DNA of 64,000 nt, from NCBI GenBank assembly GCA_937136055.1, contig CAKZOD010000103.1:1-64000 (forward strand), given 5' to 3'. Source of the stretch: an uncultured Oceanospirillaceae bacterium (GTDB lineage Bacteria; Pseudomonadota; Gammaproteobacteria; Pseudomonadales; Balneatricaceae). Each line of letters starts with the position of its first letter. The stretch's first letter is position 1. The notes under the pieces are model-generated. The model was not told where the DNA came from. It worked only from the letters and a program-made list of their open reading frames with translations, and ran no database searches. Position numbers and translations under genes: made by a program. This document shows, piece after piece, positions 18,507-26,398 of this stretch.

Positions 18507-19254
18507 TTGTCTGGGTCTTGGCGGAAGTGCAGCAAAAATAAACCGACCAGATACAGTTAAGACAAATCCATAAAATTTTTTACTTGTTCAGTTACTCAGA
18601 TGCATCCTATACGACGATTGGTAAATGGAAGATGTACCTCATTCACTACATCTGGAAGCATAGTCCTAATAAATGGCTTAAGGGTAAACTTGCTATAGAT
18701 AACTGGTAGGTTCAATTGTTACAAAAGAAGCCGTCCACCAGGGTTAATAAAATCTCGGTTGGTGGTAGTCAGTGGTTGGAACAGGGTTTTACCTGGGATC
18801 GCTAACATTTTTTTATTGCGTGAGCATTTAATAGTATAGAATCAGTATTGAATGCTCTTTGGGTTCACTACGTTCTCATGGATTGGTTGAGTAGGGTAGG
18901 TGGTAACATGTTGTAAATCTCCCTCAACAATCTGATTACTTTAACTCTCTGGTGAAATGAGTAGGGGATTAAGGGAACCGCCCCAAAGAGAAAGTGATTC
19001 AGACGTACTGATCTTTGTGAAATCTTATCCACGTACTCCAGCACTGATACAGTAGCCTCCACAATTTTACTTAATAAGTGTTCCACAAATCTGATTAATT
19101 ACACCAAAACTTTTGGTAATTCTCCTATAGGAAACCCCTTTGTAAGTCATTGATTTATTGGATCCAATTTCTATTTCTGATTGCTGGTCAATCATTAATC
19201 AATAAGTAGCACAAATAAACCTTGTAATTTCCTTTATTCTATGAGTGGTGAGCC
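18507..19254. other. Gene-free stretch in element 1
   Basis: These 748 bp show no frame with a ribosome-binding site or protein-like composition; the longest, 18868-19086 on the minus strand, is not convincing. Such a stretch beside replication and regulation genes could hold an origin or packaging site. I saw no iteron array. Confidence 0.45.
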
Positions 19255-19312
19255 TTGGCTTTTGTAAGGTTATCGTGTATAATAGTTTGAACTGGTAATA
19301 AAACGTATTACC
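19255..19312 (+). promoter_or_regulatory. Promoter with overlapping palindromic operator before the RHH gene
   Basis: TTGGCT (19255-19260) and TATAAT (19278-19283) are separated by 17 bp, a good sigma70-type promoter. Just downstream lies the inverted repeat GGTAATA (19294-19300) - AAACG - TATTACC (19306-19312), covering the expected start of transcription. This is a classic autoregulation layout for the small DNA-binding protein encoded at 19353. Confidence 0.7.
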
Positions 19313-19352
19313 TTTCGTGCTCACATTAACTTGACTAAAGGAGGCTCGACAC

Positions 19353-19523
19353 ATGTCCAGCTTAAAATTTAAAGTCAAGGAAGATACAGTCAGAATTACT
19401 TTGGATGTAACACTTGCAACCAGAGATGCTATCAAAGCAGCAGCTAAAGCCAATCGTACAGCCCAAGGCCAAATAGTTGATCAAATGTCTGAACCCTTCC
19501 TTGCAGCATACTTCACAAAATAA
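19353..19523 (+). CDS. Small ribbon-helix-helix-like regulator (56 aa)
   Basis: This 56-residue frame has a strong AAAGGAGG ribosome-binding site 7 bp before its ATG. The sequence has a short strand, DTVRITLDVTL, followed by two helices, TRDAIKAAAKANR and AQGQIVDQMSEPF. That is the strand-helix-helix order of Arc/CopG/MetJ-type repressors, which bind DNA as dimers. The palindrome at 19294-19312 in its promoter is a likely operator. It precedes the P-loop ATPase gene and may control it. The fold is judged by eye. Confidence 0.75.
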   Translation: MSSLKFKVKEDTVRITLDVTLATRDAIKAAAKANRTAQGQIVDQMSEPFLAAYFTK

Positions 19524-19645
19524 GTAACACCCTCTAGACGTACCACCAACTCTCAGTAATACAACCACCTCTGACATACCTTTTACCTTCCTGGTTATTT
19601 GCGATTTCGTGTGCTTTGTATTCCTACATAAGGATAAAATTTCAA

Positions 19646-20857
19646 ATGACAAACCCAATCAAAGTAGTCGATGCCTGTATGGGTGCTGGTAAAACTACTG
19701 GTATTTTCAAGAAGATCGAATTAGGTGAGATCAGCTTACCAGTCTTATACATCAGCCCTTTTCTAGATGAAGTAGGTGATGGTGATACGGACGGTAGGAT
19801 ACAAAGATCCTTGCCAGATTTTGACTTTATTGCTCCAAAGGAGTTACCAAATAAGTCAGCACACATCGAGCAGTTAGCTAAAGAGGGCAGCAACATTGCT
19901 TGCACTCATAGCTTGATGCAGAAGCTATCGGATGAAGCCTTGCGGTATTTGGTTGATAACGGGTACACCATCATAATTGACGAAGCCATTAACGCTTTTG
20001 AGTCGATTGACATCTCAACATCTGATTTAGATAACTTGCGGGAAGTAGGGCTTATCACAATCGATGATAACAGACAGCTCAGCTGGGAAGACATAAAGGA
20101 CTACGATGGTAAGTTCAATGATCTGCGAATAGCTTGTAAACGTGGCGCAGTATTTCTAGCAGGTAATAGTCAGTTGCTGATGTGGGAATTCCCCGTAGCA
20201 TTATTCGACTCTTCACTTGATGTATGGGTTATGACTTATCCCTTCGAAGGCACGATGATGAAGTCTTACTTCGACATTTACAACTTTGATTATGAGATCG
20301 TAGCAGACGAAGAATTAGATCTCAGACCAGAACATGAATTAATAGCTGAAGCAGCTCAACTGTTAGAAATCTACGAAGGTAGATCAAATGATGTTGGTAG
20401 AGGTATTAAAGCTCTCAGTTCAACAAATCTAAATTCTAAAGCTATCCGCAAAGTATTATCAAAATCCATGAGAACTGTTGCAGTTAGCACATGGAAAGCT
20501 AAGTCAGATGATTTAGTTTGGACTACGTTCAAGAAAGCAGTACCAGAAGCTTCCCCTGTTGGATTTAAGACTAGACACATCGCTTGCAACCTAAGAGCAA
20601 CTAACGACTACGCTGATTGTTCTCATGTCATGTACGGTGTGAACATCTTTGTTAACCCTGAAATACGTAATCACATCAATTCTCGTGGAGCTAGGTTCGA
20701 TCAAGATGCTTACGCACTTGGAGAAATGTTACAACTGTTATGGCGTGGTTGCATTCGTAAAGGTAAACCAATGAAGGTGTTTATTCCCTCGAGAAGAATG
20801 AGGGATTTACTTTATAGCTGGCTCTCTAAGTACGAAGAAATGGCAATAGCTGCTTGA
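19646..20857 (+). CDS. P-loop ATPase/helicase-like replication protein
   Basis: From the ATG at 19646 the product has 403 residues. A Walker A motif, DACMGAGKTTGIF, lies at the N-terminus, and a Walker B/DExx motif, YTIIIDEAINAF, about 100 residues later, followed by FLAGNSQLL. It resembles superfamily 1/2 helicase-type or origin-binding ATPases encoded by phages and plasmids, but I cannot name the family. An AAGGA site lies 11 bp before the ATG. It is probably the replication protein of element 1. A decayed duplicate of its 3' end sits at 22561-22727. Confidence 0.75.
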   Translation: MTNPIKVVDACMGAGKTTGIFKKIELGEISLPVLYISPFLDEVGDGDTDGRIQRSLPDFDFIAPKELPNKSAHIEQLAKEGSNIACTHSLMQKLSDEALRYLVDNGYTIIIDEAINAFESIDISTSDLDNLREVGLITIDDNRQLSWEDIKDYDGKFNDLRIACKRGAVFLAGNSQLLMWEFPVALFDSSLDVWVMTYPFEGTMMKSYFDIYNFDYEIVADEELDLRPEHELIAEAAQLLEIYEGRSNDVGRGIKALSSTNLNSKAIRKVLSKSMRTVAVSTWKAKSDDLVWTTFKKAVPEASPVGFKTRHIACNLRATNDYADCSHVMYGVNIFVNPEIRNHINSRGARFDQDAYALGEMLQLLWRGCIRKGKPMKVFIPSRRMRDLLYSWLSKYEEMAIAA

Positions 20858-21068
20858 GGGGTATTAAGCAGTATCATCCACGCAAGGAGTAGGTATTACT
20901 GATGGAATAAATAAATTTAATGAGAATTTATAATTAGTTTATGAATAAATCCATAAAAATTAAAAACTTAATCAAAGAAAGTGAATGATTATCTTTAGCC
21001 ATTAACTTGATGTGGGATGTGGTGTCAGGCATTATTTATACTTAAAAGCCACTTACATGGAAACGCCA

Positions 21069-22463
21069 ATGTCTTTAAAATTACACATTCCAAAACTTAT
21101 GAGAGTAGGACTGTTGAGTACAGTATTCGCCTTTTGTTCTGTTGCGTATGCTGCTGACTTGGACAGAGCGCTTGCTGCTTATAAGACTAAAGACTACAAA
21201 ACGGCCCTTAAAGAGTTTGAGATTTTATCTAATGATGGAGTTGCTATAGCCCAATACAATTTCGGAAGGATGCATTATAAAGCAGAAGGAGTCTCTCAAA
21301 ATTACAAACAAGCTATTAATTGGTACACACTTTCAGCTGAGCAAGGTTATAGCAAAGCTCAGTACAATCTTGGATTGATGTACTACCAAGGAAAAGGAGT
21401 TTCTACAGATTACAAACAAGTAATTAAGTGGTTAACTCTTTCAGCTGAGCAAGGGCTTAAAGAAGCTCAGATCAACCTGGGATGGATGTACTATGAAGGC
21501 AAAATAGTAATTCAAGACTACAAGCAAGCGATTAAATGGTACACGCTTTCTGCTGAGCAAGGACTTAAAGGAGCTCAGTACCGCCTTGCGAGGATGTACA
21601 AGCAAGGCAAGGGAGTAGACCAAGACTATAAACAAGCGATTAAGTGGTACACACTTTCTGCTGAGCAAGGTGATAGCAATGCTCAGTTCATTCTTGGGTC
21701 AATGTACTATGAAGGTCAAGGAGTAGCTCAAGATTTTAAACAAACGATTAAGTGGTACACCCTTTCTGCTGAGCAAGGGCATCGGATGGCTCAGAGTTTT
21801 CTCGGATCAATGTATCGTGAAGGTAAAAGAGTAGCTCAAGACTATAAGCAAGCGATTAAGTGGCTAACACTTTCTGCTGAGCAAGGTAACAAAGAGTCAC
21901 AGTATAATCTTGGGGTAATGTATGGTGATGGTATAGGGGTGACTCAAGACTATAAACAAGCGATTAAGTGGATTACCCTTTCTGCTGATCAAGGTTTTGG
22001 CCAAGCCAAGCGTGCACTTGTGAAGTTATCTAGTAAAATTAAAGTTATCACTCAAAAAAATAAACAAGCAACAAAATTAGAACAGCATTGTTCAAAAGCT
22101 GACTTAGTTCAGAGTGTCAAAGTAGGGACAGCTAAAGCTGTGGCTGATGAGCTCGGAATGTGGACAACAGACGTGACTGCAACTAGGTGGGAATACAGGG
22201 GTGTATCTCTTCTAGATAATGATACTGGGGTAGGGTATGACTGTGAAATGTTACTTCAGTTAACTATCAAAGCTGAAGACGGTAATCATTCAATTAAAGG
22301 CAAAGTCACTTATCAACATTACACAAACCTTAATTACTACTATTGGGATGATTCAAACCTCCTTGAAAAATCTTTTATGTGGGATGTTGATAGAAAAGCT
22401 GCAAAGATGACAGCTGAAATAATGAATCAAACTAATAGAAAAGCGGATAAAAATTCGAAATAA
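21069..22463 (+). CDS. Secreted Sel1-like repeat protein
   Basis: From the ATG at 21069 the protein has 464 residues. A signal peptide (LLSTVFAFCSVAYAA) is followed by about eight Sel1-type repeats of 36 residues, each with a variant of YKQAIKWYTLSAEQG and a GxMYYEGKGV-like turn. After about residue 330 a non-repeat domain follows (LEQHCSKADLVQSV onward) that I do not recognise. Sel1 repeats are alpha/alpha solenoids used for protein binding, often in the periplasm. It is the apparent cargo gene of element 1. Near-identical DNA in successive repeats suggests growth by recombination. Confidence 0.85.
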   Translation: MSLKLHIPKLMRVGLLSTVFAFCSVAYAADLDRALAAYKTKDYKTALKEFEILSNDGVAIAQYNFGRMHYKAEGVSQNYKQAINWYTLSAEQGYSKAQYNLGLMYYQGKGVSTDYKQVIKWLTLSAEQGLKEAQINLGWMYYEGKIVIQDYKQAIKWYTLSAEQGLKGAQYRLARMYKQGKGVDQDYKQAIKWYTLSAEQGDSNAQFILGSMYYEGQGVAQDFKQTIKWYTLSAEQGHRMAQSFLGSMYREGKRVAQDYKQAIKWLTLSAEQGNKESQYNLGVMYGDGIGVTQDYKQAIKWITLSADQGFGQAKRALVKLSSKIKVITQKNKQATKLEQHCSKADLVQSVKVGTAKAVADELGMWTTDVTATRWEYRGVSLLDNDTGVGYDCEMLLQLTIKAEDGNHSIKGKVTYQHYTNLNYYYWDDSNLLEKSFMWDVDRKAAKMTAEIMNQTNRKADKNSK

Positions 22464-22560
22464 GATTACTAGGACATCTAAGGATGCATAAACAAGCAAC
22501 CATAATGGAGGGTTGCATTAATGCCCAAAATCTGTGATTTAGCATTAAGTCACTTGGGGT

Positions 22561-22727
22561 GTCGAGGTTTTTTTGATCAAGGTTTTTATGTGCTTGGAGA
22601 AATGTTACAACTGTTATGGCGTGGAAGTATGCGTAAAGGTAATTGATGAAAGTATTTCCCTCTTCTAGAGGGATGCAGGCTCACTAAAAAATTGGGTTTC
22701 AAAGTACGAATAAATGACGATAGCAGC
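22561..22727 (+). pseudogene. Remnant of a second copy of the P-loop ATPase gene
   Basis: This stretch matches the 3' end of the gene at 19646-20857. GCTTGGAGAAATGTTACAAC and the following TGTTATGGCGTGG are shared almost exactly, then GCGTAAAGGTAA, a decayed CCCTC-AGAGGGATG segment and AAGTACGAATAAATGACGATAGC in place of AAGTACGAAGAAATGGCAATAGC. Stops and indels break the frame. It looks like what is left of a related element that once sat next to this one. Confidence 0.75.
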
Positions 22728-23000
22728 CTTTTTTTAGCTAAGAAAAGCAACAAAACAGGACTAACGCAGCCTTCTAGAACAGCCTCTAAGAGCATTTCGT
22801 AAGACAGCCAAGGGTCGCTAAGTATATACCATTAAGCTCCTAGAGGGCCTGATTGTGTGCGTCATAAATAGTCTCTAAGAGTCACTGATAGATACAAAGA
22901 ATGGTTAATTAATTGTTTTATTATTGTTAATTACAATGATTGATTGTTTTTGGAAACCAGTAATTAACTGCTGAGGAGGGAGGTGTGGCAAGGTTTGAAG

Positions 23001-23012
23001 AGGTTACAAAAC
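23001..23012. repeat. Arm-type repeat near the right end of element 1
   Basis: AGGTTACAAAAC is identical to the two tandem copies at 15548-15571 and lies 58 bp inside the right-hand core repeat. It is the expected partner arm site for the integrase. Confidence 0.6.
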
Positions 23013-23069
23013 ATGATACAATCTATTTTTCTTAGGTAATTTGTTTTTTTATAACCTAATGATTTTAAA

Positions 23070-23129
23070 GGATAGAGTAGTAGGTTCCGATCCTATTGGT
23101 CGGGGGTTCGAATCCCTCCAGGCGCGCCA
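23070..23129. repeat. att site 2: displaced 3' part of tRNA-Arg, with CCA
   Basis: The copy runs from the D-loop region to the CCA end (GGATAGAG ... GGCGCGCCA). The first 58 bp are identical to 15420-15477. It lacks the 5' part of the tRNA, so it is not a working gene. It preserves the encoded CCA that the intact gene has lost, so it probably derives from the pre-insertion chromosome. Confidence 0.9.
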
Positions 23130-23189
23130 CATTACATTTTTCAATACCATCTCAGATTCAACTCCTTCATCCTGTTCGATAGCATCATA

Positions 23190-23293
23190 CTGGAGGGTGA
23201 GAAGCCCCGCGGGTTCGAGCCGAGCGAAGCGACGCACATCGGAGCTTGCGACGATAGCCCCGAAGGGGTGAGCGCAGCGAATCATCCCTCCAG
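23190..23293. repeat. Palindromic repeat with T-arm-like core, copy 1
   Basis: The 104-bp unit starts CTGGAGGG and ends CCCTCCAG. Inside are GCGGGTTCGAGCC, which resembles a tRNA T arm, and GACGCACATCGGAGCTTGCG. A second copy lies at 23377-23496. The end string TCCCTCCAG is also part of the att core of the neighbouring tRNA-Arg. Confidence 0.7.
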
Positions 23294-23376
23294 AGGGTTG
23301 GCAGAAGTCTAGCTTGCGAAGTTTTGTTCTCCTTTATATAAAATTACCCTTATTATTCCATCAGAACCCCATATGC

Positions 23377-23496
23377 CTGGAGGGTGGGCGCTGCGGCGCA
23401 ATCAGGTGTCCCCGCGGGTTCGAGCCGAGGACACGACGCACATCGGAGCTTGCGACGATAGCCTTGAGGCGTGAGCGCAGCGAATAATCCCTCCAG
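23377..23496. repeat. Palindromic repeat with T-arm-like core, copy 2
   Basis: The 120-bp unit has the same ends and inner strings as copy 1, with a longer left part (GGGCGCTGCGGCGCAATCAGG). The sequence before it (TACCCTTATTATTCC to CAGAACCCC) is matched, with mostly transition differences, by the sequence at 27840-27867 after att site 4. Confidence 0.7.
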
Positions 23497-24087
23497 AGGA
23501 TTGGCAGTTGTCAGTGTTTCAGTGTTTCGACTGATGGCGAGACAGGTTTTCTTCTAGTAAATTGTATTTGCTAAGCTTTTTTGTAAATTTATGGTCTTTT
23601 TTTCGCCTAATGGCGAGCTCATTTCTTTTTGCGAAAAAAAGAAACGGAGCCAAAGAAAAGTTCGCCCAACGAGCGCCGAAAACTCCTCCGCAATCACTGA
23701 AATTAACGGCCGTTTACATGGGCCATCCTTGGCCCAGCTAAACTCTCCGCGACATCCATGTCGCTACGACCAATAATTTAAGTAATTGCTCCGGCGGCCC
23801 TCTGAAGGGGGTTGTGCGGCTCTGTAGTTGGCTTGGGAGCATTAGGTGTTTCAGCAAATGTAAGTGGATGTCCCCTAGTTTGGCTTCAGGTGTTGGCTGT
23901 TTAATCTCAACCTCAGTCATTGTCTACCTACAGTCTCACAAAAGAATGCTAGATTACACGATCCGTGATATTAGTCTGAGTGTTTATTTACAATATAATG
24001 AAAAACATAACTGCCTATCCCTCTGTTCATACAGGGTGTAACATTAGGCCAGCTTTTCAATATAATGTAATTTACGAAGATTTATAC
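23497..24087. other. Gene-poor stretch with a GC-rich repeat-like segment
   Basis: The part at about 23600-23840 (TTTGCGAAAAAAAGAAACGG, later CCTCTGAAGGGGGTTG) looks like a dispersed non-coding repeat that I have seen after tRNAs in gammaproteobacteria; this is memory, not a search. The 61-codon frame at 23591-23776 reads as a by-product of that repeat. Confidence 0.35.
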
Positions 24088-24327
24088 ATGACAGATAATA
24101 AGAACCTTGGCGCGCTCTTCCATCAAGTTATAAATCCTGAAGAGACCTTATGCCTCATTGAGTTTTCAGACGGAACAGACACTAATGATTATGTGCCTGC
24201 TGAAGTGTTGGATGACACTAGTATTGATGCAGTCGCTTGGTGGACTGAGGAGGCAGGTAGTGACTATCGCTCAATCGTTGAAGGGAAGAAGAAAGCAGTG
24301 CGCGTAACGGCTATAAAGAAACATTAA
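24088..24327 (+). CDS. Hypothetical acidic small protein
   Basis: From the ATG at 24088 the product has 79 residues, MTDNKNLGALFHQVINPEET onward, with an acidic middle (EVLDDTSIDAVAWW) and a basic end (EGKKKAVRVTAIKKH). I do not recognise it. The composition is protein-like. The ribosome-binding site is weak. It converges on the serine recombinase gene and overlaps it by 4 bp at the 3' ends. Confidence 0.55.
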   Translation: MTDNKNLGALFHQVINPEETLCLIEFSDGTDTNDYVPAEVLDDTSIDAVAWWTEEAGSDYRSIVEGKKKAVRVTAIKKH

Positions 24328-24944
24328 GCCTCTTTAGCATCAGCAAGAATACGGCACACGGTCGCCTTAGAATACCCTGTAAGCTTGGCAACTTCATTCA
24401 GTGTATGGTTAGCGTTACGGTACTTAATCACCTCTGTATGCCTCTTATCGTCGGCCTTACGACCAGTGTACTTATTGTCACTCTTCGCCTTAGCAATGCC
24501 TTGCGTCTGTCTTCTACGTCTATCTTCATAATCCTTACGAGCAATAGCCGCTAGCATATCTAACATCATCGAATTGATAGCTTTGAACATGGAGTTCATA
24601 AAGTCACTGTCGTTGCTGGTGGTTAGCATTTGGTAAGACGTGGGCAAGTCCTGTGAGACTATTAGTAACCCTTCGTCAGCAATGCGTCTCTTTAGCAACT
24701 CCCAATCATTAGCCTTTAAACGTGTTAAACGATCGACCTGTTCTAGTAGGATGACATCACCTTCTTGAGAGTCATTAAGTAAACGGTGAAGCTCAGGTCT
24801 ATCTAGCTTGGTGCCAGATATGTTCTCAATGTAGAAGGATGCAATAGTGTGGTCGTGCTCCTTAGCAAACTTGATTAACTCTTCCTTTGCTCTTGCTGCA
24901 TTCTGATCATCTGTTGAAGCTCTTAGGTATGCGCGTATAAACAT
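24324..24944 (-). CDS. Serine recombinase, second type
   Basis: The 206-residue protein starts MFIRAYLRASTDDQNA with the nucleophile Ser at residue 10. It has the family segments GTKLDRPELHRLLNDSQEGD and LLEQVDRLTRL, and a C-terminal helix-turn-helix (LNEVAKLTGYSKATVCRIL). It is only distantly related to the recombinase at 17625, differing in the segment after the catalytic region. It is the sole recombinase in unit 2 and may resolve dimers or invert DNA. Whether it moves unit 2 is unknown. Confidence 0.88.
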   Translation of the reverse strand: MFIRAYLRASTDDQNAARAKEELIKFAKEHDHTIASFYIENISGTKLDRPELHRLLNDSQEGDVILLEQVDRLTRLKANDWELLKRRIADEGLLIVSQDLPTSYQMLTTSNDSDFMNSMFKAINSMMLDMLAAIARKDYEDRRRRQTQGIAKAKSDNKYTGRKADDKRHTEVIKYRNANHTLNEVAKLTGYSKATVCRILADAKEA

Positions 24945-25751
24945 TTAGTAAGCCTTGTGTCTCATTAGGGTTGTCTTACTGTATGGTGTCTCATTAGAGT
25001 AGTCAATTAATTAATATTAGATAGTAAAACGCTAGTCTCACAGAGATATACCGAAAGTAGACAAGGTGCGCGCTGGTGGGTATGGCTTCAAATTGATGAT
25101 CGAGGCTTAAGTAGCTGAGAGAAACAAGGGGTACACGGGGAGAATGGTGGAAGTGTAAACATTTAAAAGGCTCACAGATTTTTAGGGTATTTCTTAAAGT
25201 GACATCGGATAGTGGCTTTAGCTAGCATTATCATGGGTTTGAGTTATGAGAAATTAAGGGGATTTTTGTAATACAAATATTGCCGTTTAAAAAAACAAAC
25301 AAATCTGGCCTTATAGTGTTTTTAAGGATGTGTCCATTACTAAATAGTAATTTTCCTTTATAATTTAGTTAATTAGGTTATTAAAAAACATTGTATAAAA
25401 ACTTAAAATAATCGAAAAAAAATTAAATTTAGCGCTTCCCGCACCAGCTCTGGAGTTAGCTCAATTTGATGTGAAGTTGAGTTGAATTTGGCAAAAGTCA
25501 AGAGTTGATCTTTGTATTGAAAGCTCTATATTTGGTAGCTTCCATGAGGGTTTAAGTAATGATTTAAAGTTGCTTGAGCGTTAGTGGTAGAAGGTAAATG
25601 AGTGGGCGGCTTTAGAATGTTTTGGCGAACAACTAAAGCCTACCCTTGAAATACATAGAGATACGCATTCCGATGTTTCTGTCTTGAAGCGACAAACATA
25701 TAATGCATCAGTGCGTCCTCCGTGTCCACACCCAGTTGATGGAGGAAACGT
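24945..25751. other. Gene-poor stretch with a possible decayed gene
   Basis: No intact gene is visible. In one plus-strand frame about 25437-25735 reads as protein-like pieces (PALELAQFDVKLS, then VDLCIESSIFGSFHEGLSN, then LEIHRDTHSDVSVL) separated by three stops, which may be a remnant. The rest is AT-rich with no recognised signal. Confidence 0.35.
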
Positions 25752-25835
25752 ATGGATTTAGACTATACTTCCGTGATGACTGCGCTATCGCTACTTGTAG
25801 CGGTTACGAGTCTTATCATTCAGTTACAGAAATAA
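25752..25835 (+). CDS. 27-residue hydrophobic peptide (candidate small membrane toxin)
   Basis: A strong GGAGGAAAC ribosome-binding site stands before an ATG that opens a 27-codon frame: MDLDYTSVMTALSLLVAVTS, then LIIQLQK. It is one predicted membrane helix with a short polar N-terminus and a Lys end. A terminator-like hairpin follows 22 bp after the stop. This layout (tiny hydrophobic frame, strong ribosome-binding site, own terminator) resembles type I toxin genes and the holin-like toxins of Firmicutes. I cannot identify an antitoxin RNA by eye. Confidence 0.55.
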   Translation: MDLDYTSVMTALSLLVAVTSLIIQLQK

Positions 25836-25856
25836 CCTAAGATTAGAGAAAAATAT

Positions 25857-25901
25857 AAGCCTCCCGCTAAAACTTTTAGTTACTAGTGGAGTAGGCTTTT
25901 T
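25857..25901 (+). terminator. Terminator-like hairpin after the small peptide gene
   Basis: AAGCCTCCCGCTA and TAGTGGAGTAGGCTT pair imperfectly around a loop and are followed by a T run. An A-rich run on the other side means it could also act on the opposite strand. Confidence 0.6.
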
Positions 25902-26111
25902 AAGGTTGCTATTTGATATCAGATAACAACTGCTATGATTCTGTGCTGAAAGGCAGTATTGCATGCTCAATGTGGATCCCTTGTAAGGATTTGAATGCAG
26001 ACGCTTAAGCCTTGGTATCACAATTGGTATAACATATAGATTTAAGAGTGTTGGAATTTAAATTAAAGCTGTTTAATATCAATTAGATACTATAGTTAAT
26101 AATGCTGTATC

Positions 26112-26130
26112 AATCCCTCCAGGCGCGCCA
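26112..26130. repeat. att site 3: short copy of tRNA-Arg 3' end
   Basis: AATCCCTCCAGGCGCGCCA is identical to the last 19 bases of att site 2, including CCA. The match stops upstream, so only the minimal 3' end is kept. Confidence 0.8.
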
Positions 26131-26398
26131 AACGACTATCATCCTTGTACAGTTCCTCATTATAAATACACTCGTTACTACGTTAAAATCGCCTTGTGAT
26201 AGGAGAAAGTTTTCCTATCTGCTCGTCTGATATTTGTTTTCTTTTAAGGTAGCATGAGTTCTCAGCGCATCTTATAAATGGCAGTTACGGTTGACAATTA
26301 CGTTAAAAAACATATCATTAATTTAACAACGGTTTCCTCCAGAATTTCGATTCGTAAGAGTGGGAGCCTTTTTTTTGCCTATTTCATGGAATTCCGCA

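Larger units (their letters stand above)
15478..23129. mobile_element. Integrative element 1 in tRNA-Arg (about 7.65 kb)
   Basis: It is bounded by the 58-bp core repeats. Its content is a tyrosine integrase next to the tRNA, a serine recombinase with a coupled small gene, a ribbon-helix-helix regulator, a P-loop ATPase, a Sel1-repeat protein and a decayed ATPase fragment. Arm-type repeats AGGTTACAAAAC occur near both ends. There are no phage structural genes or conjugation genes, so it resembles a phage satellite, a plasmid-like integrative element or a mobilisable island. Confidence 0.85.
23130..26130. mobile_element. Integrase-less unit 2 between att sites 2 and 3 (3.0 kb)
   Basis: It is bounded by the att-like sequences at 23070-23129 and 26112-26130. 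It holds two palindromic repeats, an 79-residue hypothetical protein, a serine recombinase, a 27-residue hydrophobic peptide gene, and long gene-poor DNA. No tyrosine integrase or AGGTTACAAAAC arm repeat was found. It may be a decayed element or a satellite moved in trans. Confidence 0.65.

Noticed and set aside
21290..22010. CRISPR-like array
   Set aside because: The regular repeats of about 108 bp are codon-level Sel1 protein repeats in one open frame, with no spacers.
23070..23129. Second tRNA-Arg gene
   Set aside because: It lacks the acceptor 5' strand and most of the D arm; it is an att remnant, not a working tRNA.
23591..23776. 61-codon frame in unit 2
   Set aside because: It lies in what looks like a dispersed non-coding repeat, with an implausible Ser/Lys/Arg-rich product.
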